From an uncultured Sphingobacteriaceae bacterium (GTDB lineage Bacteria; Bacteroidota; Bacteroidia; Sphingobacteriales; Sphingobacteriaceae): 12,184 bases of DNA. This document shows positions 1 through 6,232 of this stretch, piece after piece (positions within the stretch are counted from its first letter, which is position 1; each line of letters opens with the position of its first letter). The notes beneath the pieces were generated by a model. It saw only the letters and a program-made list of their open reading frames with translations, was not told the DNA's origin and made no database searches. Both the position numbers and the translations under genes were made by a program. The stretch lies in contig CALNCF010000320.1 in assembly GCA_937875035.1 (NCBI GenBank), forward strand, positions 1 to 12,184. The letters run 5' to 3'.

Positions 1-50
1 TTGTTACAGGTTCTTATTACCCGGTCGACGGGGGGTACCTGGCACAATAA
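1..50 (+). CDS. Short-chain dehydrogenase/reductase (SDR), C-terminal end only
   Basis: Reading the frame whose first full codon is at position 3 gives VTGSYYPVDGGYLAQ followed by TAA at 48-50. The pattern 'TGxxYxVDGGYxA' at the extreme C-terminus is the hallmark ending of classical SDR oxidoreductases (NAD(P)H-dependent Rossmann-fold enzymes), where it closes the substrate pocket. Only about 15 residues are present, so the substrate cannot be told. A strong terminator follows 14 bases after the stop, which supports this being the true end of a gene. The other two frames give no comparable match. The family call is fairly sure; the specific function is unknown. Confidence 0.7.
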   Translation, partial: VTGSYYPVDGGYLAQ

Positions 51-64
51 TTAATATATCATAC

Positions 65-90
65 AGGAGCAGCGACACTGCTCCTTTTTT
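65..90 (+). terminator. Rho-independent terminator of the SDR gene
   Basis: A perfect 8-bp stem AGGAGCAG (65-72) / CTGCTCCT (78-85) encloses a 5-base loop CGACA and runs directly into six T (85-90). It lies just after the SDR stop codon, so transcription of the upstream gene should end here. It also means the next gene, starting at 133, must either have a promoter within about 40 bases or depend on read-through. Confidence 0.85.
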
Positions 91-132
91 ATTCCCTGAG
101 GATCTGTGTATCTTCATCAAACCGTTACGCGT

Positions 133-789
133 ATGGAACTATTAAAAACCACTCACCAGTATCTTGACCGTTACCCGGTAAGGGCCGACAGCGAGAAGCT
201 GATCGTGGGTACGATCCATCCGCATTTCCATGAGCAGTTCGAGCTGCCTTTTTTCTACGGGAACCGCTTAAGCATCTGGCGCATACTCGATGAAGCCTTT
301 CCCGGCGAGATGGGTCAGCCTCTGAGCGTGGAAGGAATCCACGCGTTTTTAGTAAAGCGTAAGATCTCGGTATCCGATACCATACTGGAATGTATCCGTA
401 AAAACCGTTCGGCGCTTGATAAAGACCTGATCCCAACCCGGCTGAATCATGGACTCATCGAGCAGATCCGGCATTCGAACATCCGCCAGGTATTCTTTAC
501 AAGCGGCTTCGGCACCAATAACGCGTTCCGCCTGTTCTATGAGAAGATCATGGGACTGAAGATCAGCCCGGAGATCCGGAAGAACCGGGAAGTATTGCTG
601 GACAAATCGTATTTCGGCAGGCCGGTGCAGCTTACCATTTTGTATTCCCCTTCGGGAGCGGCTAATATTGCCATGGCCACTTCGGCGCTCTACCTTCCGC
701 ATAAAAAAGAATACGAAGCCGGGGGACCACGGCCGGTGCATCGTTTCAAGGTTGATTATTACCGCGAAAAATTCGGCGGAAAACAATAA
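133..789 (+). CDS. Uracil-DNA glycosylase superfamily protein (COG3663 / family-6-like)
   Basis: A predicted 218-residue cytoplasmic protein that resembles the single-domain uracil-DNA glycosylase superfamily, enzymes that excise deaminated bases in base-excision repair. Supporting features, numbered from the ATG at 133, are: a strand ending in LIVGTIHP (residues 23-30), in the position of the water-activating motif 1; an aromatic stretch FFYGNRLSIWRIL, like the FYYxNPxNxFWxIL region of the COG3663 group; an SVSDTILECIR helix followed by a LD pair; the core strand RQVFFTSG; and near the C-terminus YSPSGAANIA, which fits motif 2 (PSxxxAN), the base- and phosphate-contact loop. Motif 1 has neither the GQDPY of family 1 nor the GINPG of Mug, so this is an atypical member closest in style to the hypoxanthine/deoxyinosine glycosylases. 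A GTG at 106 could add nine residues; the ATG is preferred because the extension looks unlike protein core. No Shine-Dalgarno is visible. Substrate is inferred only. Confidence 0.65.
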   Translation: MELLKTTHQYLDRYPVRADSEKLIVGTIHPHFHEQFELPFFYGNRLSIWRILDEAFPGEMGQPLSVEGIHAFLVKRKISVSDTILECIRKNRSALDKDLIPTRLNHGLIEQIRHSNIRQVFFTSGFGTNNAFRLFYEKIMGLKISPEIRKNREVLLDKSYFGRPVQLTILYSPSGAANIAMATSALYLPHKKEYEAGGPRPVHRFKVDYYREKFGGKQ

Positions 790-805
790 ACCGGTTAAAT
801 CCCGG

Positions 806-832
806 TTGCTAATAAATAGTTAAGTATTTTTG
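806..832 (+). promoter_or_regulatory. Candidate Bacteroidota-type promoter for the FUSC gene
   Basis: TATTTTTG at 825-832 matches the Bacteroidota -7 element TAnnTTTG exactly, and a TTG at 806-808 sits 16 bases upstream, close to the usual -33 spacing. It lies in the 86-base gap between the glycosylase-like gene and the FUSC gene, in the correct orientation, with transcription expected to start about 35-40 bases before the ATG at 876. This is prediction from consensus only. Confidence 0.5.
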
Positions 833-833
833 A

Positions 834-858
834 GGGCATCGTAACGGTAACAATGCCC
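834..858 (+). other. Hairpin in the predicted leader of the FUSC mRNA
   Basis: GGGCAT (834-839) and ATGCCC (853-858) form a perfect 6-bp stem around a 13-base loop that contains the near-tandem repeat GTAACGGTAAC. There is no T-run after it, so it does not look like a terminator of the upstream gene. It falls at or just after the predicted transcription start and could stabilise the leader or be a protein-binding site. Function unknown. Confidence 0.35.
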
Positions 859-875
859 CGACGCTATACAGGAAC

Positions 876-3098
876 ATGGTTGTACCCAAATTTATAGACA
901 GTACGCTGCGATCGGTCGTGAAGGAACCTGAGGCGCTGGTGAACAACCAGGTTCGCGAACTCCGCTACTTCCTCTTCAGCCAGCACCTGGCGGATGGTTT
1001 CCGGATCTGTATCTCCATTCTTTTTCCTGTACTGATCTTCGCTCATTTCGGGCACTTCGATATCGGGCTTTCTATTTCCATCGGCGCCGTATGTTTAAGT
1101 GTTACGGATATGCCCGGACCGATCCTTCATAAGCGGAACGCGATGATGTATTGCTCGGCGCTGCTCTTCCTCGTTGCCGTTATTACAGGCTTCGCCAGCA
1201 GGTATCCCCTGGTCATGGGGATCGAGGTGGTGCTCTTCGGCTTCTTCTTTTCGATGTTCGCCGTATACGGTGTCCGTGCGGGCGCAGTGGGCGGAGCTGC
1301 TTTACTGGTGATGATCCTGGTGATGGGCAAGCCTGTTCCGGAATCGGAGGTTGTACGCCATGCCTTCCTGATCCTGTCGGGCGCCATCTGGTACCTCCTG
1401 CTGAGCCTGGCCTTTACAAGGCTGTGGCCTTACCGTGCCGCTCAACGCGCGCTGGGCGAATGCATCAGCGAGATCGCTAAATTTTTACAGATCAAATCGG
1501 AGTTCTATACGATCAACAGCGATTTGCAGGAGGCCTATCGTCACTTGGTAGCCCAGCAGGTGGTGGTGAGCCAGAAACAGGATGATGTAAGGGAGCTGCT
1601 CTTTAAAACGCGGCAGATCATCAGGGACTCTTCGGGCACCGGGCGAAGGCTCATGCTCATCTTCATCGATATGCTCGACCTGTACGAGCAGGTCACCATT
1701 ATTTATTACGACTACGATTCGATCCGCGGGAAATACGGTCATACCGGCATTCTCGACAAGATCGCAGACATTATACGGCACATGGCTACGGAGCTCGACA
1801 ATATCGGCTTCGCGATCCAGTCGAACATCCGCTATAAAAGCACCGCCGACCTCGATGCCCAGCTCGAGCGCCTGCGTGAAAAGATCATCTCGCTGAGCGC
1901 GCATGACCAGGAAGACAGCCATCTTGTGCTCGGGAAGATCCTGGTGAACCTGCGCAACCTGAAACACCGTGTAAGCGAGATCATCCGTTACTCTTATGCC
2001 GAGTCTATCGAGAAAGAACGCAGAACCCGCGACATCGGTCATTCCCGTTTCGTATCGCACCAGGAATACAGCTTCCAGATCTTTAAGGATAACCTGACCT
2101 TCGGCTCTTCCGCTTTCAAGCATGCGGTCCGGGTAGCCGTCGCCGCGTTAGCGGGCTTTATGGTGGCTCATATCTTTGATTACGGGAACCATAGCTACTG
2201 GATATTGTTAACGGTGGTCTTCATCCTGAAGCCAGCCTATAGCCTTACCAAGCAACGGAACGTACAGCGGCTCACAGGTACGATCGTAGGCGGTATTATC
2301 GGCGCGCTGATCCTCATTTATATCCCCGACAAGCGTGTGCTGTTCTTCTTCCTGGTGTTCTTCATGATGGGCACGTACAGTTTCCTGCGGATGAATTATA
2401 TCCTGATGGTGATCTGTGTGACCCCTTATATGCTGATCGTCTTCAAGTTTTTTGGGGCGGGTTATATCGACATTTTGCAGGAGCGCCTGATCGACACGGC
2501 CATTGGCTGCACCCTGGCCTTTATGGCCAGCTACCTGCTCTTTCCGAACTGGGAATCGGAACAGCTGGAAAAGAATATGATCCATGTGCTGAAGGCGAAT
2601 ATGTCGTACCTGCAGAAGCTGGCCGACAGCATGTCGGGTAAGCTGGTGGCGCCCATCGAATACCGGCTCGCGCGCAAGGATGTGTATGTGGCTTCGGCCA
2701 ATCTTTCGGTAACCTTTCAGCGGATGCTTTCGGAACCCAAGAAACGGCAGCGTAAGAACGATAAGGTGTATGAGTTCGTGGTGCTGAACCATATCCTCGC
2801 ATCAAACCTCGCGACCTTTGCTTCTTCGGATGTGCTGCAAAAGCAGGCGATCCTTTATTCAGCGGAAGAGCTGCGGCCGCTATACCGTTCTGTAAACGTA
2901 TTGAATCAATGTCTCAAAAAGCTCGATGAGCAGGACGGGCAGCCAGAGTATTCAGGTAGCGTGGCTACTCCCGCGGAAAACGTACAGGAACGGCTTCCGC
3001 TGAACCCTCCCGATCAACAGTTCATGAAGGAGCAGCTGGAATTCATTTTGAGGGTTTGCAACGACATTTATAAGCTGACGGGGCAGATCAAAGGCTGA
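876..3098 (+). CDS. FUSC/YccS-family inner-membrane protein
   Basis: A 740-residue membrane protein of the FUSC (fusaric acid resistance-like) superfamily, the group of E. coli YccS/YhfK and related to aromatic-acid exporters such as AaeB. The architecture is the classic duplicated one: an N-terminal membrane bundle (about residues 40-185, roughly six hydrophobic segments), a large soluble helical region (about 190-410, rich in charged coiled-coil-like helices), a second membrane bundle (about 415-557) and a helical cytoplasmic tail (about 560-740). The signature FUSC segment is clear at about 437-480, beginning HSYWILLTVVFILKPAYSLT and continuing with a QR-x6-GTIVGGIIGA pattern. Members are presumed transporters, but the substrate is unknown for most. 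The gene has its own candidate promoter. AGGA lies only two bases before the ATG, too close for a proper Shine-Dalgarno, but no other start is available before residue 79. It converges with the small minus-strand gene downstream; no partner membrane-fusion protein is in the window, unlike proteobacterial Aae exporters. Confidence 0.88.
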   Translation: MVVPKFIDSTLRSVVKEPEALVNNQVRELRYFLFSQHLADGFRICISILFPVLIFAHFGHFDIGLSISIGAVCLSVTDMPGPILHKRNAMMYCSALLFLVAVITGFASRYPLVMGIEVVLFGFFFSMFAVYGVRAGAVGGAALLVMILVMGKPVPESEVVRHAFLILSGAIWYLLLSLAFTRLWPYRAAQRALGECISEIAKFLQIKSEFYTINSDLQEAYRHLVAQQVVVSQKQDDVRELLFKTRQIIRDSSGTGRRLMLIFIDMLDLYEQVTIIYYDYDSIRGKYGHTGILDKIADIIRHMATELDNIGFAIQSNIRYKSTADLDAQLERLREKIISLSAHDQEDSHLVLGKILVNLRNLKHRVSEIIRYSYAESIEKERRTRDIGHSRFVSHQEYSFQIFKDNLTFGSSAFKHAVRVAVAALAGFMVAHIFDYGNHSYWILLTVVFILKPAYSLTKQRNVQRLTGTIVGGIIGALILIYIPDKRVLFFFLVFFMMGTYSFLRMNYILMVICVTPYMLIVFKFFGAGYIDILQERLIDTAIGCTLAFMASYLLFPNWESEQLEKNMIHVLKANMSYLQKLADSMSGKLVAPIEYRLARKDVYVASANLSVTFQRMLSEPKKRQRKNDKVYEFVVLNHILASNLATFASSDVLQKQAILYSAEELRPLYRSVNVLNQCLKKLDEQDGQPEYSGSVATPAENVQERLPLNPPDQQFMKEQLEFILRVCNDIYKLTGQIKG

Positions 3099-3116
3099 TG
3101 ATGCACAAACAACGAA

Positions 3117-3134
3117 GCCCCGTAAATACGGGGC
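3117..3134 (-). terminator. Hairpin between convergent genes, probable terminator
   Basis: GCCCCGT (3117-3123) and ACGGGGC (3128-3134) pair perfectly around the loop AAAT. It lies between the stop codon of the FUSC gene and the stop codon of the small minus-strand gene. On the minus strand it is followed by a moderately T-rich stretch (TTCGTTGTTTG), while on the plus strand it is followed by C-rich sequence, so it fits best as the terminator of the minus-strand gene, perhaps weakly serving both. Confidence 0.55.
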
Positions 3135-3166
3135 CCCGGATGTGTGAGAGACGCAGTAGCCGGTAC

Positions 3167-3526
3167 TTAGTCCTGTTTTTTGTCTTCTATTCTTTTTCCC
3201 GCGGCATCCAGTTTCAGGAATACCTTATCGTCGTTCCTGACAAGGCCGATCCCGTAGTAGGCGGGTTCGCCTTTAACCAGGTACGACTGGGCAAGACTCC
3301 AGTCCTTGTACTCCCCTCCCAGTAATTGTTTGATCGGATGCGGCAGCTCAGCCACATCCAACTGTATTTTTTCTTCCTCTGCTTTTACTTCCGGCGCTTT
3401 AGCCAATGCGATACCGCTTGCCGGCTGTCGACTGGCCGCCTTTGCCTTTGTCTGTGCCATCACTGATGTGCTGAGCAGCAACACCCCGCCCGCAAACACG
3501 ACGGTTAACAGGATCTTGATTTTCAT
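3167..3526 (-). CDS. Small exported PepSY-like protein
   Basis: A 119-residue protein with a clear Sec signal peptide: MKIK, a hydrophobic core of about 20 residues, then VMA/QT as the likely cleavage site near residue 25. An Ala/Lys-rich, probably disordered segment follows, and then one compact C-terminal domain (about residues 60-115) with the pattern ELPHPIKQLL-x-EYKDWSLAQSYLVK, an alternating strand, and KVFLKLDAAGKRIED. This 'LPxxIKxxLxxxYxxW ... F-x-DxxGK' layout resembles PepSY-like (DUF2874) domains common in secreted Bacteroidota proteins; the match is by eye and tentative. The reading frame extends eight residues further upstream to 3550, but the ATG at 3526 gives a proper signal peptide and is chosen. 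No neighbour suggests a specific role. Confidence 0.7.
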   Translation of the reverse strand: MKIKILLTVVFAGGVLLLSTSVMAQTKAKAASRQPASGIALAKAPEVKAEEEKIQLDVAELPHPIKQLLGGEYKDWSLAQSYLVKGEPAYYGIGLVRNDDKVFLKLDAAGKRIEDKKQD

Positions 3527-3550
3527 TGTTATGCCGGTTAAAGAGTCCAT

Positions 3551-3575
3551 ACTTCATTTATTTACTTTATGAAGT
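3551..3575. repeat. Inverted repeat upstream of the PepSY-like gene
   Basis: ACTTCAT (3551-3557) and ATGAAGT (3569-3575) are perfect inverted copies separated by an 11-base AT-only-plus-C spacer. It sits 25-49 bases upstream of the start codon at 3526, where an operator or a leader hairpin could lie. No recognised regulator site matches it, and no clear TAnnTTTG element is seen on this strand in the region. Confidence 0.35.
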
Positions 3576-3651
3576 TCCATTTCAGTGCCAAACCGCTTCA
3601 CAGGTATTTAAACGTATAAAACAACACTATTGTACACGCGGTTCGTAAATA

Positions 3652-3671
3652 GCGGGGGCTATAATCCCCGC
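3652..3671. repeat. GC-rich hairpin between the PepSY-like and barrel genes
   Basis: GCGGGG (3652-3657) and CCCCGC (3666-3671) can pair around an 8-base loop GCTATAAT. Neither strand has a T-run after it, so it is a poor terminator by itself. It lies downstream of the terminator of the barrel gene and may act as a back-up or RNA-stabilising structure. The rest of the 243-base gap between the two genes shows only the inverted repeat at 3551-3575 and the terminator at 3715-3745. Confidence 0.3.
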
Positions 3672-3714
3672 CCCATCCCTGTAAAAGAGGCTATTCTTCC
3701 ACAATTTCACCCAC

Positions 3715-3745
3715 AAAAAAAGCCACGTGCCGGCGGGCACATGGC
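3715..3745 (-). terminator. Rho-independent terminator of the barrel gene
   Basis: The arms at 3722-3731 and 3736-3745 (GCCACGTGCC / GGCACATGGC) form a 10-bp stem with a 4-base loop. The single non-complementary position becomes a G-U wobble when transcribed from the minus strand, and on that strand the stem is followed by seven T (3715-3721). It begins 25 bases past the stop codon of the minus-strand barrel gene. Four T (3746-3749) also follow on the plus strand, so weak action in both directions is possible. Confidence 0.8.
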
Positions 3746-3769
3746 TTTTGCATGTTTTAGCGATCCCTG

Positions 3770-4489
3770 TCAGAAACCGAAGCCCAGCTTCACACCCAGC
3801 GTAGCCGCCGGTACAAAGCCTGATACCTTTTCGACCTCCAGGTTATTGAGCGACGAGTTGTAATCGTAGCTGCCCTTCTCTTCATATATCTTACGGATTC
3901 CTACGCCGAGGTAATAATCAATGAGGATATTGTTATCGAAATAATCCTGGTAGCCGAAGATCAGCTTGTAGTCCATCTGGGTCTTCTTGAGGTCTACGGT
4001 CGTGGTGCTGATGCCATTGTCGAATTCATTCACGGTGTTGTTGTACTTACGGTACATGATCTCGGGCGCGAAATAATAACCGATGATCGCTTCGTCGGAA
4101 GAAGAGGGATAAAAACGCAACGCTATTCTTGTACTGTAGCCGAAGGTGCTCAGGTTCTGATCTTTCTCGCGGAGCATATCCTCGTCGGTCAACGCGGCCA
4201 TGTAATTACGCATGGTGAGACCCAGGCTTCCTTCAAGGCTCAGCTTTGTGCTGATGCGATGCTCATAGTATACAGGAATATCTCCGAAGGCGATGAGCAG
4301 CGGGTTGATCTTGATACCGTGCCTGTACTGATCGTTGGCCGGGCTGAAATACTGGTCTGAGTTATAGATCCTGACCCTGGCGGTATTGCTGGTGTCTACT
4401 TTCAATACCTGCTGCGCATTGGTCGTACTGCCCAGGGCAAGCAGTGTAATAACCAGTAAAAAGGGTTTAGTGTTTAGAAAAAAATTCAT
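3770..4489 (-). CDS. Outer-membrane beta-barrel protein (DUF3575-like)
   Basis: A 239-residue exported protein. The N-terminus is a signal peptide with a hydrophobic stretch at about residues 9-20 and likely cleavage at TNA/QQ near residue 25. The mature part consists of alternating amphipathic strands typical of a small outer-membrane barrel: GIKINPLLIAFGDIPVYYEH, then LSLEGSLGLTMRNY, a strand ending RIALRFYP, YYFAPEIMYRKY, a strand with KLIFGYQ, DYYLGVGIRKIY, and a final strand TLGVKLGFGF ending in Phe, as expected for recognition by the BAM assembly machinery. The first strands (IKxNPL ... IPVYYEHRIS ... LSLEGS) look like DUF3575-type Bacteroidota barrels. It is divergent from the secreted protein that starts at 4588, sharing a 98-bp upstream region, and ends in its own terminator. 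The ligand or function is unknown. Confidence 0.75.
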   Translation of the reverse strand: MNFFLNTKPFLLVITLLALGSTTNAQQVLKVDTSNTARVRIYNSDQYFSPANDQYRHGIKINPLLIAFGDIPVYYEHRISTKLSLEGSLGLTMRNYMAALTDEDMLREKDQNLSTFGYSTRIALRFYPSSSDEAIIGYYFAPEIMYRKYNNTVNEFDNGISTTTVDLKKTQMDYKLIFGYQDYFDNNILIDYYLGVGIRKIYEEKGSYDYNSSLNNLEVEKVSGFVPAATLGVKLGFGF

Positions 4490-4557
4490 GCGGGTTTAAT
4501 TAATAAATACTAAAGAATGCAAAAAAATCAGACAATAAAGAATATAAAACTATTTTA

Positions 4558-4565
4558 TAGATTTG
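4558..4565 (+). promoter_or_regulatory. Candidate -7 promoter element before the secreted protein gene
   Basis: TAGATTTG matches the Bacteroidota -7 consensus TAnnTTTG exactly and ends 22 bases before the ATG at 4588. No TTG at the -33 spacing is visible; the upstream sequence is very AT-rich. No matching element was found on the opposite strand for the divergent barrel gene. Confidence 0.4.
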
Positions 4566-4587
4566 ATCCACCTAAATTAAACCCTTT

Positions 4588-6144
4588 ATGAAATTAAATC
4601 CACTAAAAGCCTTCCTGGCTTCCGGCGTTCTTATGTGTATGCTGCACAGCAACGAACGAGCGACAGCGCAGGATATTGAGCTCCGCTTCGGAAACCCGAT
4701 GAAGATCGAACGCCAGATGAGCGTACGGCTGATCGGCGGCGACAACGAAAATTATTATCTTCTGAAAACAAAGGCCAAGGGCCTTTTCGGCAACAACGCC
4801 AATTTCTACCTCGAACGCTACGACGCGAACTATAATCTCAATAAGCTTACCGAGCTTAAAATGCCTGACAACAAGGGCAACAAGATGAGCTTCGAAGGGC
4901 TTGCCTATATGAACGGGCAGCTGAATCTCTTTACCTCGTATTACAACAAGACCAGCAAGCAAAACTATTCGTTCGTTAACACCATTTCCGACAAGGGGCT
5001 GGTGAATAATGATTACCGGGAGATCGATCATATCGATGCCGAGAAGAAGAACAACGATGGCAGCTTCCGTTACCGGCTCTCGAATGATTCTTCGAAGATC
5101 CTGGTGCTGCACCACACACCATACAAGAAAGGCAGCAATGAAGTATTTGCCTGTTCGGTGTATGATTCGAAATTTAATAAGATTTGGGATAAGCTCATTG
5201 AGCTGCCGGTGAAAGATGAGAAATTCAGCTTCTCGGATTATACCGTAGACAATGAAGGAAGAGTGTACATTCTCGGGTCGCTGGAGCTGAAAAAAGAACG
5301 CAAAAAACCGGGGAACCTGTACTCCATTTATTCTTATGATCATATCACCGGGAACTTCCGGCAGTTCGATATAGACATCGCGAAATTCATCAACGATATC
5401 AGCTTCAGGGTGAACAACCAGGGTAACCTGATCTGCCTGGGCTTTTATTCCGACGAAAAGGGCAAGCCTTCCAACGGGGTGTTCGTCATCAATATCAACG
5501 GGCGTACACAGGAGGTCAACCATAAGAGCATCCAGCCTTTCGATAAGGAGCTGACAGCATCGTTAACGAGCCAGAGCAAGGCGAACAAGAACAAGGGCTT
5601 GCCTGCGTTCAGCATCGATCATATCATTTTAAAAGAAGATGGCGGCGTAATCTTCCTGGCGGAGCAATACTATGTGATCGTGGTAACAAGCCGGGGACAG
5701 AACGGGGTTTCGACCACCACTTATTTTTATCACTACAATGATATCATCGCATTCTCCATCAACCCGGACGCGAGCGTTGCATGGTCGGGCTTCATCCCCA
5801 AAAAGCAGGTGAGCCGGAACGATGGCGGACCTTTTTCTTCTTATGCCATGTCGATCTATAAGGACAAGATATACCTGTTCTACAACGACCATAAGAACAA
5901 CGTCAACCTGAAAGACGTACGGAAGCGTAAGATCATGAACCGTCCCAACAAATCGGTTTCCATGATGGCTACACTCGATGGCAACGGCCAGGTGAAGACC
6001 CAGGTACTTTTCGATTCCGCCAAGGAAAAGATGGTGCTTCGTCCGAAGCTTGCCAACCAGTCGGGCGACAACAAACTGATGGTCGTATCGTATTCTACCA
6101 AGTCGTCTACCCAGATGAAGCTCGGAAGCATTCATTTCAGGTAA
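4588..6144 (+). CDS. Secreted protein with propeller-like repeats, function unknown
   Basis: A 518-residue protein that I do not recognise by family name. The start has a basic residue, a hydrophobic core (about residues 8-19) and ATA/QD at 26-29, consistent with a Sec signal peptide. The rest lacks membrane segments. It shows recurring blade-like units of the form 'xx(D/N)xGxhhhhhh': YMNGQLNLFTS at 107-117, DNEGRVYILGS at 221-231, NNQGNLICLGF at 276-286, EDGGVIFLAEQ at 350-360 and KDKIYLFYND at 425-434, separated by charged loops. This spacing suggests a beta-propeller or similar all-beta fold in the periplasm or outside the cell. There are no visible catalytic motifs, no lipobox and no C-terminal type IX secretion domain; the C-terminus is a plain KLGSIHFR. 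No Shine-Dalgarno precedes the ATG. The divergent barrel gene is the only apparent functional neighbour. Confidence 0.7.
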   Translation: MKLNPLKAFLASGVLMCMLHSNERATAQDIELRFGNPMKIERQMSVRLIGGDNENYYLLKTKAKGLFGNNANFYLERYDANYNLNKLTELKMPDNKGNKMSFEGLAYMNGQLNLFTSYYNKTSKQNYSFVNTISDKGLVNNDYREIDHIDAEKKNNDGSFRYRLSNDSSKILVLHHTPYKKGSNEVFACSVYDSKFNKIWDKLIELPVKDEKFSFSDYTVDNEGRVYILGSLELKKERKKPGNLYSIYSYDHITGNFRQFDIDIAKFINDISFRVNNQGNLICLGFYSDEKGKPSNGVFVININGRTQEVNHKSIQPFDKELTASLTSQSKANKNKGLPAFSIDHIILKEDGGVIFLAEQYYVIVVTSRGQNGVSTTTYFYHYNDIIAFSINPDASVAWSGFIPKKQVSRNDGGPFSSYAMSIYKDKIYLFYNDHKNNVNLKDVRKRKIMNRPNKSVSMMATLDGNGQVKTQVLFDSAKEKMVLRPKLANQSGDNKLMVVSYSTKSSTQMKLGSIHFR

Positions 6145-6165
6145 GCGCACACCGCCTGATCATGG

Positions 6166-6194
6166 AAAAGCCCCTTCGTTTGAAGGGGCTTTTT
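6166..6194. terminator. Bidirectional rho-independent terminator
   Basis: AAAAGCCCCTTC (6166-6177) and GAAGGGGCTTTT (6182-6193) form a perfect 12-bp stem with a GTTT loop. A/T runs on both flanks mean that each strand reads a GC stem followed by T residues. It lies between the convergent secreted-protein gene (stop at 6142-6144) and the pirin gene (stop at 6233), and should end both transcripts. Confidence 0.9.
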
Positions 6195-6232
6195 ATGTGA
6201 TATCATAAACCAACAAAATGAATCACACTCCT

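Noticed and set aside
106..132. GTG at 106 as an earlier start for the glycosylase-like gene
   Set aside because: It would place the start 16 bases after the terminator T-run and add MYLHQTVTR, which does not resemble family sequence. The ATG at 133 is simpler, though the choice is not certain.
1485..2123. A 212-codon minus-strand open frame inside the FUSC gene
   Set aside because: The plus-strand FUSC protein is well supported over the same region; the antisense translation shows no recognisable motif and has no promoter or start signal.
3098..3325. A 75-codon plus-strand open frame starting just after the FUSC gene
   Set aside because: It runs through the hairpin at 3117-3134 and antisense to the well-supported PepSY-like gene; the overlapping start with the FUSC stop is coincidental.
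4603..5523. A 306-codon open frame on the minus strand opposite the secreted protein gene
   Set aside because: It lies entirely inside the coding frame of a gene with a signal peptide, promoter element and terminator. Its translation is rich in V, I, H and R with no domain pattern, as expected of a codon-bias shadow.
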